A DNA stretch of 64,000 bases from contig CAYWGC010000002.1 in NCBI GenBank assembly GCA_964457755.1, positions 62,001 to 126,000 on the forward strand, read 5' to 3'. Numbering within the stretch: position 1 is the stretch's first letter; each line of letters begins with the position of its first letter. Position numbers and translations under genes: made by a program. The notes beneath the pieces were generated by a model that saw nothing but the letters and a program-made list of their open reading frames with translations, made no database searches and had not been told where the DNA came from. Below are positions 49,639-59,039 of this stretch, piece after piece. The stretch comes from Tharpella sp964457755. Lineage in GTDB: Bacteria > Desulfobacterota > Anaeroferrophillalia > Anaeroferrophillales > Tharpellaceae.

Positions 49639-50913
49639 TTATGAAAGTTGCAGAATTAGTAGCGGCCCATCTGGAACTACGGCCCAGCGGGCTTGGGGGC
49701 CATGTTTTTGCAGTAATTCCGCTATCGCTTTCTCTAAAGATTTAACTGGTTTCATGTGATATCTCTCAATCTCGTTCAAACTTAAGCCGTCACTGTAGAG
49801 CCAGATCGGATGGTCAAGCATTATCTGGTAGGTCTCTTGGGCGCACCACTGATCGGGAATAAAAAATTCCCGATCCAAAAGACGTTTTATAAAATTTTTT
49901 GGGTTGTCGACCAGATTTAGAATTTCGATATATTCAGCGCTCCCGGCACCTTCGCTGCAAGCGCTGGCAATAACTATTTCACCGCCCTTTTTAACAACCG
50001 GTGCAGCTCCGGTAATGCCCTTTACAGATTGGTAGAGGTTGCAGTCGAGCGGGGCTCCGGAATTGGTCGTGACGATGAAATCCAGTGGGGCATCAATCTT
50101 TTGGCTGCAGAAGGGTGCCAGAAAACGACAACCTTCCAGATGAGCTTTGATCGGATCACCGGCAAAAACCCGGGTGATCTCTTTTTTAGGGTTGAGGGTT
50201 ACATTGACAACAAAATCGGCGCCGACTTTGGTCATAATAGTGATCCCTGATTCATGGAAAGGATTTCCTTCAAGAGCTCCGTAAACCGTCATGGGGTGAG
50301 AAATCATCTCTGGGCCATGCATGTATTCAAGGGTCTCTATTGAGGCAATGCCGGGTAAAATAGATTTGCGACCGCCGGAGAAACCCGCCCACATGTGGGG
50401 TTCGATAAAACCGGTTAGTATCTTTAGGTCGGCTGCTATATAGTGGCGATTGATCAAAGCCGCTACTCCGTCATTAATCTCTCCGACCAGAATCATATCC
50501 TCTTTTTTTTTAGAAAAGTGATTAATTATTTGGTAGTTTTTTGCAATCTCCTCTCCTACCAGTGAGATAAGTTCATCTCCTTCATTAGGGCGATGGCTGC
50601 CAGTGGCGATAAGAATAGTGATCTCTTCTCTTTTAATACCGGCTTTTTCAATCTCGGCAAGCAGGGGTGGGAGGATGATCCGGTTGGGCACCGGCCGTGT
50701 AATGTCACTGATAACTATACAGGCGCTCTGTCGGCCTTTGGCGATGTCTGATAAGGGTTTTGCGGCAAACGGGTTTCGCAGGGCATCCAGGATTGCTTTA
50801 TCCGGGTTTGCGACGGCCGGTACATCTTGGGGCCGTAATATTCCTTGAAATCCAGGGCTTTTCGGTATTTCAAGTGGCAAACCGTCCAAGCCGTAGCTTA
50901 GTGTAACTTTCAT
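49639..50913 (-). CDS. larA: LarA-family nickel-pincer lactate racemase
   Basis: Interconverts L- and D-lactate with a nickel-pincer nucleotide. Seen: 424 residues, His107 in GSHRP and His173/Lys183 in PHMWAGFSGGRKSILPG, which match the catalytic His108/His174 and cofactor-bearing Lys184 of L. plantarum LarA (offset by one). DITRPVPN lies near 70-77. Homologues also racemise other 2-hydroxy acids, so the substrate is provisional. The D-lactate dehydrogenase gene follows, which supports lactate. The cofactor-maturation genes larB, larC and larE are not in the window. Start ATG at 50913. Confidence 0.88.
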   Translation of the reverse strand: MKVTLSYGLDGLPLEIPKSPGFQGILRPQDVPAVANPDKAILDALRNPFAAKPLSDIAKGRQSACIVISDITRPVPNRIILPPLLAEIEKAGIKREEITILIATGSHRPNEGDELISLVGEEIAKNYQIINHFSKKKEDMILVGEINDGVAALINRHYIAADLKILTGFIEPHMWAGFSGGRKSILPGIASIETLEYMHGPEMISHPMTVYGALEGNPFHESGITIMTKVGADFVVNVTLNPKKEITRVFAGDPIKAHLEGCRFLAPFCSQKIDAPLDFIVTTNSGAPLDCNLYQSVKGITGAAPVVKKGGEIVIASACSEGAGSAEYIEILNLVDNPKNFIKRLLDREFFIPDQWCAQETYQIMLDHPIWLYSDGLSLNEIERYHMKPVKSLEKAIAELLQKHGPQARWAVVPDGPLLILQLS

Positions 50914-51123
50914 TGCTTCTCCTTCCCTGGGTTCCGTCTTCGCTGGGCTGCTTATTTTACCTTAAGTCAAATATCTATGTGCCTGTAATAAATCACAAGA
51001 TGGTTTGGTGGAAATTTAAATCTGTAAGGTGTAATGATTTTTAAACTGAAAAACCACTACGCCCTGCTGGCAGATAATTGAGAGTGTATTAGACTTTTTA
51101 CAACCTTATCTCAGGGCTCAACT

Positions 51124-53079
51124 TCAGCTTTTCAAAGCTTCAAGATCCTTGAAATTTTCCAAGGCTTCAGGGTTAGCCAGAGCATCGCGGTTGGTGATCG
51201 GCAGGTTATGAACCATGCGTTTAACGGCAAGTTCGACCTTTTTGCCGCTGATTGTGTAGGGGATATCAGCCACCGGAATGATTTTGGCTGGAACGTGGCG
51301 TGGGGTTGTGCTTTTACGAATAGTCGTTTTTATCTGTTTTTCTAATTCGGGGGTCAGTTCAACCCCATCTTCCAGAACAACAAAGAGGACAACCCGAACG
51401 TCACTCTCTTCCCAGGTTTGACCGATAACGACACTATCTTTAATTTCGGGAATAGTTTCCACCTGACGATAGATTTCGGCGGTGCCGATGCGGACACCAC
51501 CAGGATTCAAGGTTGCATCAGAACGACCATAGATGATGACACCACCGGTTTCAGTGATCATGACATAGTCGCCGTGGCACCAGATATTGTTGTAGCGGTC
51601 AAAATAGGCATCATGATATTTCTGGTTGTCGGGATCGTTCCAGAAGTAGATCGGCATTGAGGGGAAGGTGGCCGTGCAGACAAGTTCTCCTTTTTCGCCG
51701 TAGAGCGGTTGGCCATAATCGTCAAAGGCTTCAACTTTCATACCTAAACCGCGGCACTGTAACTCTTCAATATAGACCGGTAGAATCGGATTGCCGAGAG
51801 CAAAACAGGAGACAATATCAGTGCCGCCCGAGATTGAAGCGAGATTGACATCTTTTTTGATGTCGCGGTAGACATACTCAAAACTTTCGGCTGACAGGGG
51901 TGAACCGGTCGAGCAGATCGTCTTGATTGAGCTTAAATCAAAAGTTGTCCCCGGTTTAAGCCCGCTCTGTTGGACGGCGGCCAGAAATTTGGCGCTGGTC
52001 CCGTAAACCGAGATTTTTTCACTCTCTGCCAGTTTGAAAGTGGCGCCGCCATCGGGATAGAAGGGGGATCCGTCAAAAAGTATAGTGGTTGCGCCTACTG
52101 CCAGGGCACTGACGAGCCAGTTCCACATCATCCAGCCGCAGGTTGTAAAGTAGTAGATACGGTCTTCTCGTTTCAGGTCAACATGGAAGAGATGCTCTTT
52201 TAAATGCTGAATCAGGGTGCCGCCGGTACCGTGGACAATACATTTTGGCGTGCCGGTGGTACCTGATGAGTACATGATGTAGAGGGGGTGATCAAAAGGG
52301 AGCTGGGCAAATTCAATCTCAAGATTATCTTGTTTTTTGAGAAAATCTTGATAATGAACGGCTTTGTCGATAGCGCTGATATCGGCTCTCTCTTCGGTGT
52401 AGGGGATGACTACGACTTTTTTGATGGAGGGCAGAGAACCTAATATTTCGCCAATTTTCTCAAGGGAGCTGAACTTTTTGCCGTTGTAGGAGTAACCGTT
52501 GGCGGTAAAAAGGATTTTGGGCTCGATCTGACCAAAGCGGTCAAGTACGCCTTTGATACCGAAATCGGGTGAACATGAAGACCAGATCGCACCAATACTG
52601 GTGGCTGCCAGCATGGCGACCACGGTTTCAATCATATTGGGGACAAAGCCGGCGACGCGATCACCGCACTGGACTCCGGCTTCTCGCAAAGCCGCCGCCA
52701 GCCGGGCAACCTGATCGTAAAGTTCAGCGTAGCTGATGCGGACGGCTTCCTGGTCTTCGCCTTTAAAGACTAAAGCTTCGCGATCATCGCGGAAACGTAA
52801 AAGGTTTTCAGCAAAATTGAGACGGGCTCCGCTAAACCATTTGGCTCCTGGCATCTTGTCGCCATCAACCAGTACTTTATCGTAAGTGGTGCTGGCGATG
52901 ATGCCGCCATACTCCCAGATACTTTCCCAGAAATCAGCTCGTTCAGTAACCGACCATTTGTAGAGTTCGTCGTAGGTTGAGAAATTAAGGCCCTTTTTCT
53001 CTTTCAATTGAGTCATCAAACAACTCAGATTGGAGTTTTTAATACGTTCGGCAGAGGGTTGCCAGAGTGGTGTTTTCAT
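51124..53079 (-). CDS. aacS: Acetoacetate--CoA ligase (acetoacetyl-CoA synthetase)
   Basis: Activates acetoacetate to acetoacetyl-CoA with ATP. Seen: 651 residues, an acetyl-CoA-synthetase-like adenylate-forming enzyme. The family N terminus is LWQPSAERIKNSNLSCL, with LYKWSVTERADFWESIWEY near 40-58. The phosphate loop is YSSGTTGTPKCIVHG near 271-285, then TTCGWMMWNWLVSAL, TGGVIIYGRSDATLNPGGVRIGTAEIY (split) and the C-terminal ISGKKVE lysine region. The N-terminal block and length fit acetoacetate--CoA ligase rather than acetyl-CoA synthetase. Gene context (3-hydroxybutyrate dehydrogenase upstream) agrees. Confidence 0.93.
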   Translation of the reverse strand: MKTPLWQPSAERIKNSNLSCLMTQLKEKKGLNFSTYDELYKWSVTERADFWESIWEYGGIIASTTYDKVLVDGDKMPGAKWFSGARLNFAENLLRFRDDREALVFKGEDQEAVRISYAELYDQVARLAAALREAGVQCGDRVAGFVPNMIETVVAMLAATSIGAIWSSCSPDFGIKGVLDRFGQIEPKILFTANGYSYNGKKFSSLEKIGEILGSLPSIKKVVVIPYTEERADISAIDKAVHYQDFLKKQDNLEIEFAQLPFDHPLYIMYSSGTTGTPKCIVHGTGGTLIQHLKEHLFHVDLKREDRIYYFTTCGWMMWNWLVSALAVGATTILFDGSPFYPDGGATFKLAESEKISVYGTSAKFLAAVQQSGLKPGTTFDLSSIKTICSTGSPLSAESFEYVYRDIKKDVNLASISGGTDIVSCFALGNPILPVYIEELQCRGLGMKVEAFDDYGQPLYGEKGELVCTATFPSMPIYFWNDPDNQKYHDAYFDRYNNIWCHGDYVMITETGGVIIYGRSDATLNPGGVRIGTAEIYRQVETIPEIKDSVVIGQTWEESDVRVVLFVVLEDGVELTPELEKQIKTTIRKSTTPRHVPAKIIPVADIPYTISGKKVELAVKRMVHNLPITNRDALANPEALENFKDLEALKS

Positions 53080-53215
53080 TTTATATCTCTTTTTTTATTA
53101 TAATTTTATGGAATTAGCTTTCGTTGTATTCTGTTATAGTTTCACGGGTTGCGATTTCCTCATCGGAGAGTACTGATTTTTCCCTATCGTTAAAGCATGC
53201 TGATAAAAAATGCTA

Positions 53216-54847
53216 TCAACTGAGCCTGGCAACAACCTTCTCTCTTAAAGCGAGTTTGTCGATTTTACCCGAGCCCAATAGGGGCCATTCATTGTCGTTA
53301 AAAAATAGTACATTTTTGGGGATTTTATAGCGGCTGATCTTGTCTTTGCAGAAGGTGGCGACATCTTCTTGGGCAAAGCTGTGATCTTGATCGGTTTCGA
53401 TTATAGCGGTAACGGCTTCACCCCATTTTTCATGGGGAACCCCAACAACCTGGACGTTTCTAATGCCGGGCATGCTTTCAAGGAAAATTTCAACTTCTTT
53501 TTCCGAGACATTTTCACCGCCGGTTTTGATCATCATCTTGTAGCGGCCGCGGTAAGAGATATTGCCATTTTGGTCTTTACTGCCGTAATCTCCAGAATGG
53601 AAAAAACCATCATCGTCAATGGCTTTGTTGGTTTCTTCCTGGTTTTTATAATAGCCTTTGAAACGACTCCATCCACGCAGGCAAAGTTCACCGTTTTCAC
53701 CTGCATCAACCTCTGTTCCGGTAACCGGATCGACCACTTTTACAGCGATTCCGGGCCAAGGTTTACCATTGGTATATTTTCTGATTTCGGGATCCCTTTC
53801 TTCAAACATCATGCTCACACCGGTACCTTCACTGAAACCGTAGTGGTGCGCTATAAGTTGGGTGCCGGGGAATACTTTTTTACATTTATCGTACCATTCT
53901 GGCCCCGCCGCAAGGAGAATATTTTTGACGGATTTAAGGTCGTGCTTTTCGAATTCAGGGGCGTTGGCAAGAGCGTTGAAATGGGCTTCGAAACCGAAGA
54001 AAAAATCAATTTTTTCGGTTTCTATGATCTCCAGAACCTCCGTTGCCACAAATTCATTGATATGGAGTTGGTAGCCACCGGTCAGTGCTCCTAAAGGAAA
54101 ATAGACACATCCGGCAATGTGATAAAAAGGGGAGTTGCAGAGGAGACGGCTGCCGGGCTCCATCCTGAAGGTTCCCGGTAACAGGTGCCAGCCGATGCCA
54201 AGGAGGCTGGTGTGGCTAAGCATCACACCTTTCGGAAATGCCGTACTTCCAGAAGTGAAAAGAATATTGCAGGTATCGGTTGGGGATCCAGCCGCTATCA
54301 TTGCATCAATCTCTGGTTCGCTGTATTTAGGATCGGCTGTCTGGAGTTGGAAAAAATCATAGGCGTAAGGATATTTCTGTTCTGTGGGACTAAAACAGAT
54401 GATTCTCTCCAAGTCGGGGAGTTCTTTTGATTTGACGTTACGATCTTTCGATGCCGTGATCTCCGGGTCGACTTCACTCAACAGTTGTATGTAATTATTT
54501 GGTTTGAGTTGATCTGTCGTGATCAGGGTTCGTATATCACCCTGGCGGAGAAGATATTTAACCTCTTTGGCGCGGAAGTTGATGTTTATCGGGATGATCA
54601 CGGCACCGATGATATGCAGGGCGTATTTAGTGAAAATCCATTCCGGTGTGTTGCCGAAAATGGTTCCTACGTGATCACCCTTTTTTACCCCTAATTCTCG
54701 TAGCTGGGCCGCCAGTTTTCTGACCTTTTGGTAGAGTTGGACATAGGTCATTTTTTCATTTTTGGCAGCAATGGCAATTTTGTTCTCATGAATATCAGCG
54801 GCATTACGTAGTGCCTGTGCGATGGTAACGTTTTCCCAGGTTGACAT
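53216..54847 (-). CDS. AMP-binding acyl-CoA ligase
   Basis: A class I adenylate-forming enzyme of the fatty-acyl-CoA synthetase type. Seen: 543 residues, phosphate loop LFTSGSTAFPKGVMLSH near 196-212 (SGSTAFPKG rather than SGTTGxPKG), YGFSEGTG near 317, HSGDYGSKDQNGNISYRGRYKMMIKTGGENVSEKEVE (split near 415-450) and GSGKIDKLALRE at the C terminus. The substrate is unknown. Its place between the TRAP transporter and acetoacetyl-CoA synthetase suggests a 3-hydroxy- or branched short-chain acid. Start ATG 54847. It is 136 bp upstream of aacS. Confidence 0.85.
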   Translation of the reverse strand: MSTWENVTIAQALRNAADIHENKIAIAAKNEKMTYVQLYQKVRKLAAQLRELGVKKGDHVGTIFGNTPEWIFTKYALHIIGAVIIPININFRAKEVKYLLRQGDIRTLITTDQLKPNNYIQLLSEVDPEITASKDRNVKSKELPDLERIICFSPTEQKYPYAYDFFQLQTADPKYSEPEIDAMIAAGSPTDTCNILFTSGSTAFPKGVMLSHTSLLGIGWHLLPGTFRMEPGSRLLCNSPFYHIAGCVYFPLGALTGGYQLHINEFVATEVLEIIETEKIDFFFGFEAHFNALANAPEFEKHDLKSVKNILLAAGPEWYDKCKKVFPGTQLIAHHYGFSEGTGVSMMFEERDPEIRKYTNGKPWPGIAVKVVDPVTGTEVDAGENGELCLRGWSRFKGYYKNQEETNKAIDDDGFFHSGDYGSKDQNGNISYRGRYKMMIKTGGENVSEKEVEIFLESMPGIRNVQVVGVPHEKWGEAVTAIIETDQDHSFAQEDVATFCKDKISRYKIPKNVLFFNDNEWPLLGSGKIDKLALREKVVARLS

Positions 54848-55064
54848 TAGATTCTCCTTGTTTCATGAATTTGCGCAGTTAGCCCGGCAAAGGAAGTGGG
54901 TCTTTAGAAATTTTTCGTATATTTTAATTTGTGGTGAAGTTGTTGTTATTCTCAGATCAAGGCATTGTTTGAAAGTAAACATAGGTATACACTTGGTATT
55001 CCGAGGATTGTTTTCAAAAAAGATTACGCTGAGCTGGGGGAAAAGAGCATATTCTGACAGTCTC

Positions 55065-56402
55065 CTAGTTGAAGAGCACGCTCGGCAGCCAGGTGATGAT
55101 GTCGGGAAAGATGATTAAGAGTGCTAAGCCTATTAACTGGAGGCCGACAAAGGGGATTATGCCACGATAGATATGCCCAATCTCAATCCCTTCAGGTGCA
55201 ACCCCTTTGAAATAGAAGAGAGCGTAGCCGAAGGGAGGGGTTAAAAATGAGGTTTGTAGATTGACGCACATCAACATCGCAAACCATAACGGGTTGAAAT
55301 CGAGTTCCATAGCAATAGGCGTGAAGATTGGTACGGTGACCAGAAGGATGGCCGCCCAATCGATGAACATCCCCATGAAAAAGACGATAGCCATCATAAT
55401 TGCCAGTACCATAAAGCGGTTGAGACCGCCGCCTAAGAGAAAGTCGGCGACGACATCACCTCCGCCGATACTGAGAAAGACGGTACTGAAGAATTTACCC
55501 CCGATAAAGAGCATCATAATCATAGCTGTGGTTCTATAGGTTGAGATGCTCGCCTCTTTTAATACTCGCCAATTAAGTTGTCGGTTAGCCAGAGCTAGAA
55601 ACATGGCGCCGGCGACACCTAAAGCCGCGGCTTCAGTCGGGGTCGCAATGCCGGTCAAGATGGTGCCCATTACGGTCAGGATAAGACCTAAGGGGGGGAC
55701 TAATGATTTTAAGGTCATTGCCCATTTTTGCATGGCAGTGTGGGTGCGATCACTCTCTTTAATGGGGGGGCCGATTTTGGGGTTGATATGGCAGAGAACG
55801 ACAATGTAGATAAAATAGAGGGTGGCAAGTAAGATGCCAGGTAAAATAGCCCCAGCGAAGAGGTTGCCGACCGAGGTCTCTTTATAACCGGTCAGGCCAC
55901 CATAAATAACCAGCATGATACTCGGGGGGATAAGAATCCCCATAGTTCCAGAGGCGCAGATAATGCCGGCGGTCAGCTCTTTCTGGTACCCTTTTTTGAT
56001 CAGGGCGGGGCCTGCCATTAGTCCCATAGCGACGACTGAGGCTCCTATGATTCCGGTGGTGGCGGCAAATACTGTGCTCACAACGACTACGGCCAAACCC
56101 AGGCCTCCCTTTAAACCGCCAAGGACAATATAGAGGGATTCAAAGAGTTTTTCCGATACTTTTGAGCGATCCAGAACCTGGGCCATCATGATAAAAAGGG
56201 GTACCGCGACGATGACATAGTTTTGCATCAAGCCCCATGAATTATTGGCAAACATGTCAAAGAGGATGGGGACATTAAAACCGTTGTCTATAAGTCCAAA
56301 AAGTGCTGCAACTGCAGCCAGGGTATAGGCTAAAGGATGACCCATGACGATAGCTATAATCAGGGTGGCGAACATCAGGATAGTGAGGACTTCTGCACTC
56401 AT
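55065..56402 (-). CDS. dctM: TRAP transporter large permease (DctM)
   Basis: The 12-helix membrane subunit of a sodium-driven tripartite C4-dicarboxylate/carboxylate transporter. Seen: 445 residues, MIVAIVMGHPLAY-type start (TLIIAIVMGHPLAYTLAA), VVAMGLMAGPALIKKGYQKEL (split near 125-145), GIICASGTMGILIPPSIMLVIYGG (split), TPTEAAALGVAGAM near 250 and the C-terminal GMFIDWAAILLVTVPIFTPI. These are DctM signatures. It overlaps dctQ (ATGA). Located between the small permease and an acyl-CoA ligase gene. Confidence 0.95.
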   Translation of the reverse strand: MSAEVLTILMFATLIIAIVMGHPLAYTLAAVAALFGLIDNGFNVPILFDMFANNSWGLMQNYVIVAVPLFIMMAQVLDRSKVSEKLFESLYIVLGGLKGGLGLAVVVVSTVFAATTGIIGASVVAMGLMAGPALIKKGYQKELTAGIICASGTMGILIPPSIMLVIYGGLTGYKETSVGNLFAGAILPGILLATLYFIYIVVLCHINPKIGPPIKESDRTHTAMQKWAMTLKSLVPPLGLILTVMGTILTGIATPTEAAALGVAGAMFLALANRQLNWRVLKEASISTYRTTAMIMMLFIGGKFFSTVFLSIGGGDVVADFLLGGGLNRFMVLAIMMAIVFFMGMFIDWAAILLVTVPIFTPIAMELDFNPLWFAMLMCVNLQTSFLTPPFGYALFYFKGVAPEGIEIGHIYRGIIPFVGLQLIGLALLIIFPDIITWLPSVLFN

Positions 56403-56914
56403 GATTGATTCTCCTCAGGTTTGCTGATGACGGTGTTCCAGTCCTGTATCAGTTTGGCGATCATCTGGATTAAAAGTAGGGAAAAGCCTATTGCCATTAT
56501 GGTTTTAAAGGGGTAGATCGGAGGGGCCCAGCTGGTCGATAGACGCTCCCAGTTTTTCCATGAATCGAGAGCGTAGCGCCAGGAGTAAAAGGTCATACAG
56601 GCAAATGTCGGGAAAAATATGATCAGGCTCGTAATGATGCTTAAAATAGCCCTTTTTTTAGTGGGTAGCCGGGCTTCAAAAATATCAATTGAAACGTGGC
56701 CTTTATGGAGTTGTGTGTAGCTTATAGCAAGAATATAGTGGACGCCGTAAATGAAGGTTGTGACTTCAAACCCCCATGAGGTTGGTGCAGCAAATATGTA
56801 GCGCATGGCAACCTCGTAGATAATAACCGCGACCATTGGCAAAATCAGGAGGGCACCCACGCGGCCGATTTTTTCGTTGATCTGGCCAATCCTACTGTCT
56901 AATGTGTGGCTCAT
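56399..56914 (-). CDS. dctQ: TRAP transporter small permease (DctQ)
   Basis: The four-helix membrane subunit that joins the periplasmic binding protein to DctM. Seen: 171 residues with four hydrophobic segments, VGALLILPMVAVIIYEVAMRYIF (split near 18-40), the ALDSWKNWERLSTSW motif near 108 and PIYPFKTIMAIGFSLLLIQ near 127-145, typical of DctQ. It overlaps dctM by 4 nt and follows dctP after a 109-bp gap that holds a 14-bp perfect stem-loop. Confidence 0.92.
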   Translation of the reverse strand: MSHTLDSRIGQINEKIGRVGALLILPMVAVIIYEVAMRYIFAAPTSWGFEVTTFIYGVHYILAISYTQLHKGHVSIDIFEARLPTKKRAILSIITSLIIFFPTFACMTFYSWRYALDSWKNWERLSTSWAPPIYPFKTIMAIGFSLLLIQMIAKLIQDWNTVISKPEENQS

Positions 56915-56948
56915 CTTTTCTCCGAATATTGAGAAATAAGGATATCAA

Positions 56949-56990
56949 CATCCGGCATGAGTCGTTAATCATTAAAACTCATGCCGGATG
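56949..56990. promoter_or_regulatory. Intercistronic 14-bp stem-loop between dctP and dctQ
   Basis: CATCCGGCATGAGT (56949-56962) and ACTCATGCCGGATG (56977-56990) are exact reverse complements around a 14-nt loop. There is no T-tract. Such intercistronic hairpins after binding-protein genes commonly protect the upstream mRNA or cause partial termination, raising binding protein over permease. This role is inferred. Confidence 0.7.
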
Positions 56991-57023
56991 CGGTTGCCGG
57001 ATTTCTTCTAAATCTAATATCGT

Positions 57024-58181
57024 TTAATTGGTTTTGCCGTCAATAAAGGTCTGGTAAGGCCAGGGAGTGATGCCGGAACGGATTTCACGCCAATCGGCAA
57101 AATCATCAATAAGGGTTTCCTGAGAGTCGAGAGCCTTTTTAACATCGGGATATTTGGCTTTCAAAGAGTCAAGATGAGTTTTGGCAGTCTTTTTGAAGGC
57201 GATGATGGTCTCTTTGTCCATTTTAAGAAATTCGACATTCTTTTTAAAGAGTTTGATCGCTTTAATGTCGAGGTTGGTTGTCCAGCTATAACTCCAGAGT
57301 TGGGTTTCCTTGGCGCAGGTTTTGACAATCCACTTGAGATCCTCAGGGAGCTTGTTCCAGGCGTCGGTGTTGAAGGCGAAGCCGAACTGACTGCTGGGTT
57401 GATGGACGCCGGGTTCGATGACGTATTTGGTGATTTCATCAAAACCCATCGGGTAGTTGAGGGAGGGAGATGAGAACTCGGCCGCATCGATAACGCCGCG
57501 TTCGAGGGCGAGATAGACTTCACCGCCGGGTATCGGGGTGGCTGAGGCCCCCATCATAGTCATAATATCCATAAACCAACCTGCAGTTCTAACCTTTAAG
57601 CCTTTGAAATCTTTAAGTTTAGTGGCTGCTTTGTTAGAGAGCAGGCCCATTTCCTGACCACACTGACCACCCGGTAAGGCAACCATATTATAGCGGCCGT
57701 AGAGTTCGTTCATCATCTCAGCCCCGCCCCGTTCATAGAGCCAGACGTTGTAGAGCTCGGCATCTAAGCCCATGGGGACTGCAGCAAAAGCGACAAAAGC
57801 CTCATTTTTACCCTTCCAGTAGCCGGGCCAATCATGCATGCATTGAGCTGAACCCTTACTCACTGCATCAAAACTCTGCATCGCAGGAACCAGTTCTCCG
57901 GCGGAGAAACATTTTATTAAAAGACGGCCGCCGGATGCAAGTCTTACAGAGTCGGAAAAATGCTGAGCGTAATCAAAAAAGAGTAGTCCTTTTGACCAAG
58001 GCATGACCATCTTCCACTTAATTGGTTTTTCACTGGAGGTTTCAACTTTTAAACGTTTGACAATTTTATGTCTGGTGTCGGTGCCGAATTTTTCGCGCTT
58101 TGCGGCTTCGGCGCCAGTCGACATAGCAAACAGCGACAGGGTAAAAGCAATAGCGACCAATAGACTTAAACTTTTCTTCAT
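57024..58181 (-). CDS. dctP: TRAP transporter substrate-binding protein (DctP/TakP-like)
   Basis: The periplasmic binding subunit. Seen: 385 residues with a signal peptide (about 1-26, ending STGAEA), a 30-residue charged segment, then WKMVMPWSKGLLFFDYAQHFSD and the TRAP motif GLKVRTAGWFMDIMTMMGASATPIPGGEVYLALERGVIDAAEF (split over about 190-235). The conserved Arg of the carboxylate-binding motif is in KVRTAG. GGEVYLALERG resembles 2-oxo-/hydroxy-acid binders such as TakP. The start at 58181 is the Met before the signal peptide, with GGGAGAG upstream; a longer frame from 58241 is unlikely. First TRAP gene after bdh. Confidence 0.93.
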   Translation of the reverse strand: MKKSLSLLVAIAFTLSLFAMSTGAEAAKREKFGTDTRHKIVKRLKVETSSEKPIKWKMVMPWSKGLLFFDYAQHFSDSVRLASGGRLLIKCFSAGELVPAMQSFDAVSKGSAQCMHDWPGYWKGKNEAFVAFAAVPMGLDAELYNVWLYERGGAEMMNELYGRYNMVALPGGQCGQEMGLLSNKAATKLKDFKGLKVRTAGWFMDIMTMMGASATPIPGGEVYLALERGVIDAAEFSSPSLNYPMGFDEITKYVIEPGVHQPSSQFGFAFNTDAWNKLPEDLKWIVKTCAKETQLWSYSWTTNLDIKAIKLFKKNVEFLKMDKETIIAFKKTAKTHLDSLKAKYPDVKKALDSQETLIDDFADWREIRSGITPWPYQTFIDGKTN

Positions 58182-58262
58182 TTTTTCTCTCCCTTTGAAG
58201 ATTGGTTTGAAAAAAATGCTTGAAGCTAATTCTTCAAACATTGTTGAAACTAGAATTAATTT

Positions 58263-59039
58263 TTACGAAAAGGTCCAGCCGCCATCAATACTTAAAGCTT
58301 GACCGGTAATACATTGGGCTGACGGCCCGGCGAGATATAGAGCCATGGCAGCTAGGTCTTCGGTTGTAACCAGCTTTTTTAAAGGCTGATTTTTTAAAAG
58401 TACCTGCTCTGGAACTTGTTCTTCGCTGATGCCGTGCTGTTTGGCGAGGTCTATGATCTGTTTTTCGACCAGAGGAGTAAGGACATAGCCGGGACAGATG
58501 GAGTTGGCAGTGATGTTCCATTCAGCCAGTTCGCAAGCCATGACTTTGGTAAAACCAATAATTCCATGCTTTGCTGAAACATAAGCACATTTCCATGGTG
58601 ATGGAGTTTTGCCATGGGCTGAAGATATATTGATGATACGTCCCCAGTTGCCTTTTTTCATGTGGGGGACACAGGCTTTAGTGCAGAGGAAGGTGCCAGT
58701 CAACATGACCGAAATCAACTGATTCCATTTTTCGAGCGGAAATTCTTCAACTTTGCTAATGAATTGGAGGCCGGCGTTATTGACTAGAATATCAACTGAA
58801 TCGAAGCTTGCGACCGCTTGCTTGACCATCTCGTTGACACTTTGTTCATTGGCGACATCACAAGCAACCGCCAAAGCTTTACCATTTTGCTCTTTGATTT
58901 CGTCGGCACTTGTTTGCGCCGTAGCTTGGTTGAGGTCCGCGACCACAACCCGGGCTCCATTTTTAGCAAGGTGGGTTGCAATCGCTTTGCCGATACCGCT
59001 GCCTGCTCCTGTGATGATCGCTGTTCTGTTACTGAGCAT
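58263..59039 (-). CDS. 3-hydroxybutyrate dehydrogenase (SDR family)
   Basis: An NAD-dependent short-chain dehydrogenase that probably oxidises (R)-3-hydroxybutyrate to acetoacetate. Seen: 258 residues, TGAGSGIG cofactor loop at 10-17, NNAG at 87-90, catalytic Ser139/140, Tyr153 and Lys157 (YVSAK), and the family-type segment INISSAHGKTPSPWKCAYVSAKHG (split) and FKKLVTTEDLAAMALYLAG-like end. The SSAHG and PWKCAYVSAKHG blocks are characteristic of bacterial 3-hydroxybutyrate dehydrogenase. A longer frame from 59195 adds an unconserved leader; ATG 59039 follows AAGGA. First gene of the leftward operon. Confidence 0.88.
   Translation of the reverse strand: MLSNRTAIITGAGSGIGKAIATHLAKNGARVVVADLNQATAQTSADEIKEQNGKALAVACDVANEQSVNEMVKQAVASFDSVDILVNNAGLQFISKVEEFPLEKWNQLISVMLTGTFLCTKACVPHMKKGNWGRIINISSAHGKTPSPWKCAYVSAKHGIIGFTKVMACELAEWNITANSICPGYVLTPLVEKQIIDLAKQHGISEEQVPEQVLLKNQPLKKLVTTEDLAAMALYLAGPSAQCITGQALSIDGGWTFS

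Noticed and set aside
53369..54094. Long open frame antisense to the acyl-CoA ligase (241 codons)
   Set aside because: Mirror frame of the ligase; no homology or initiation signal.
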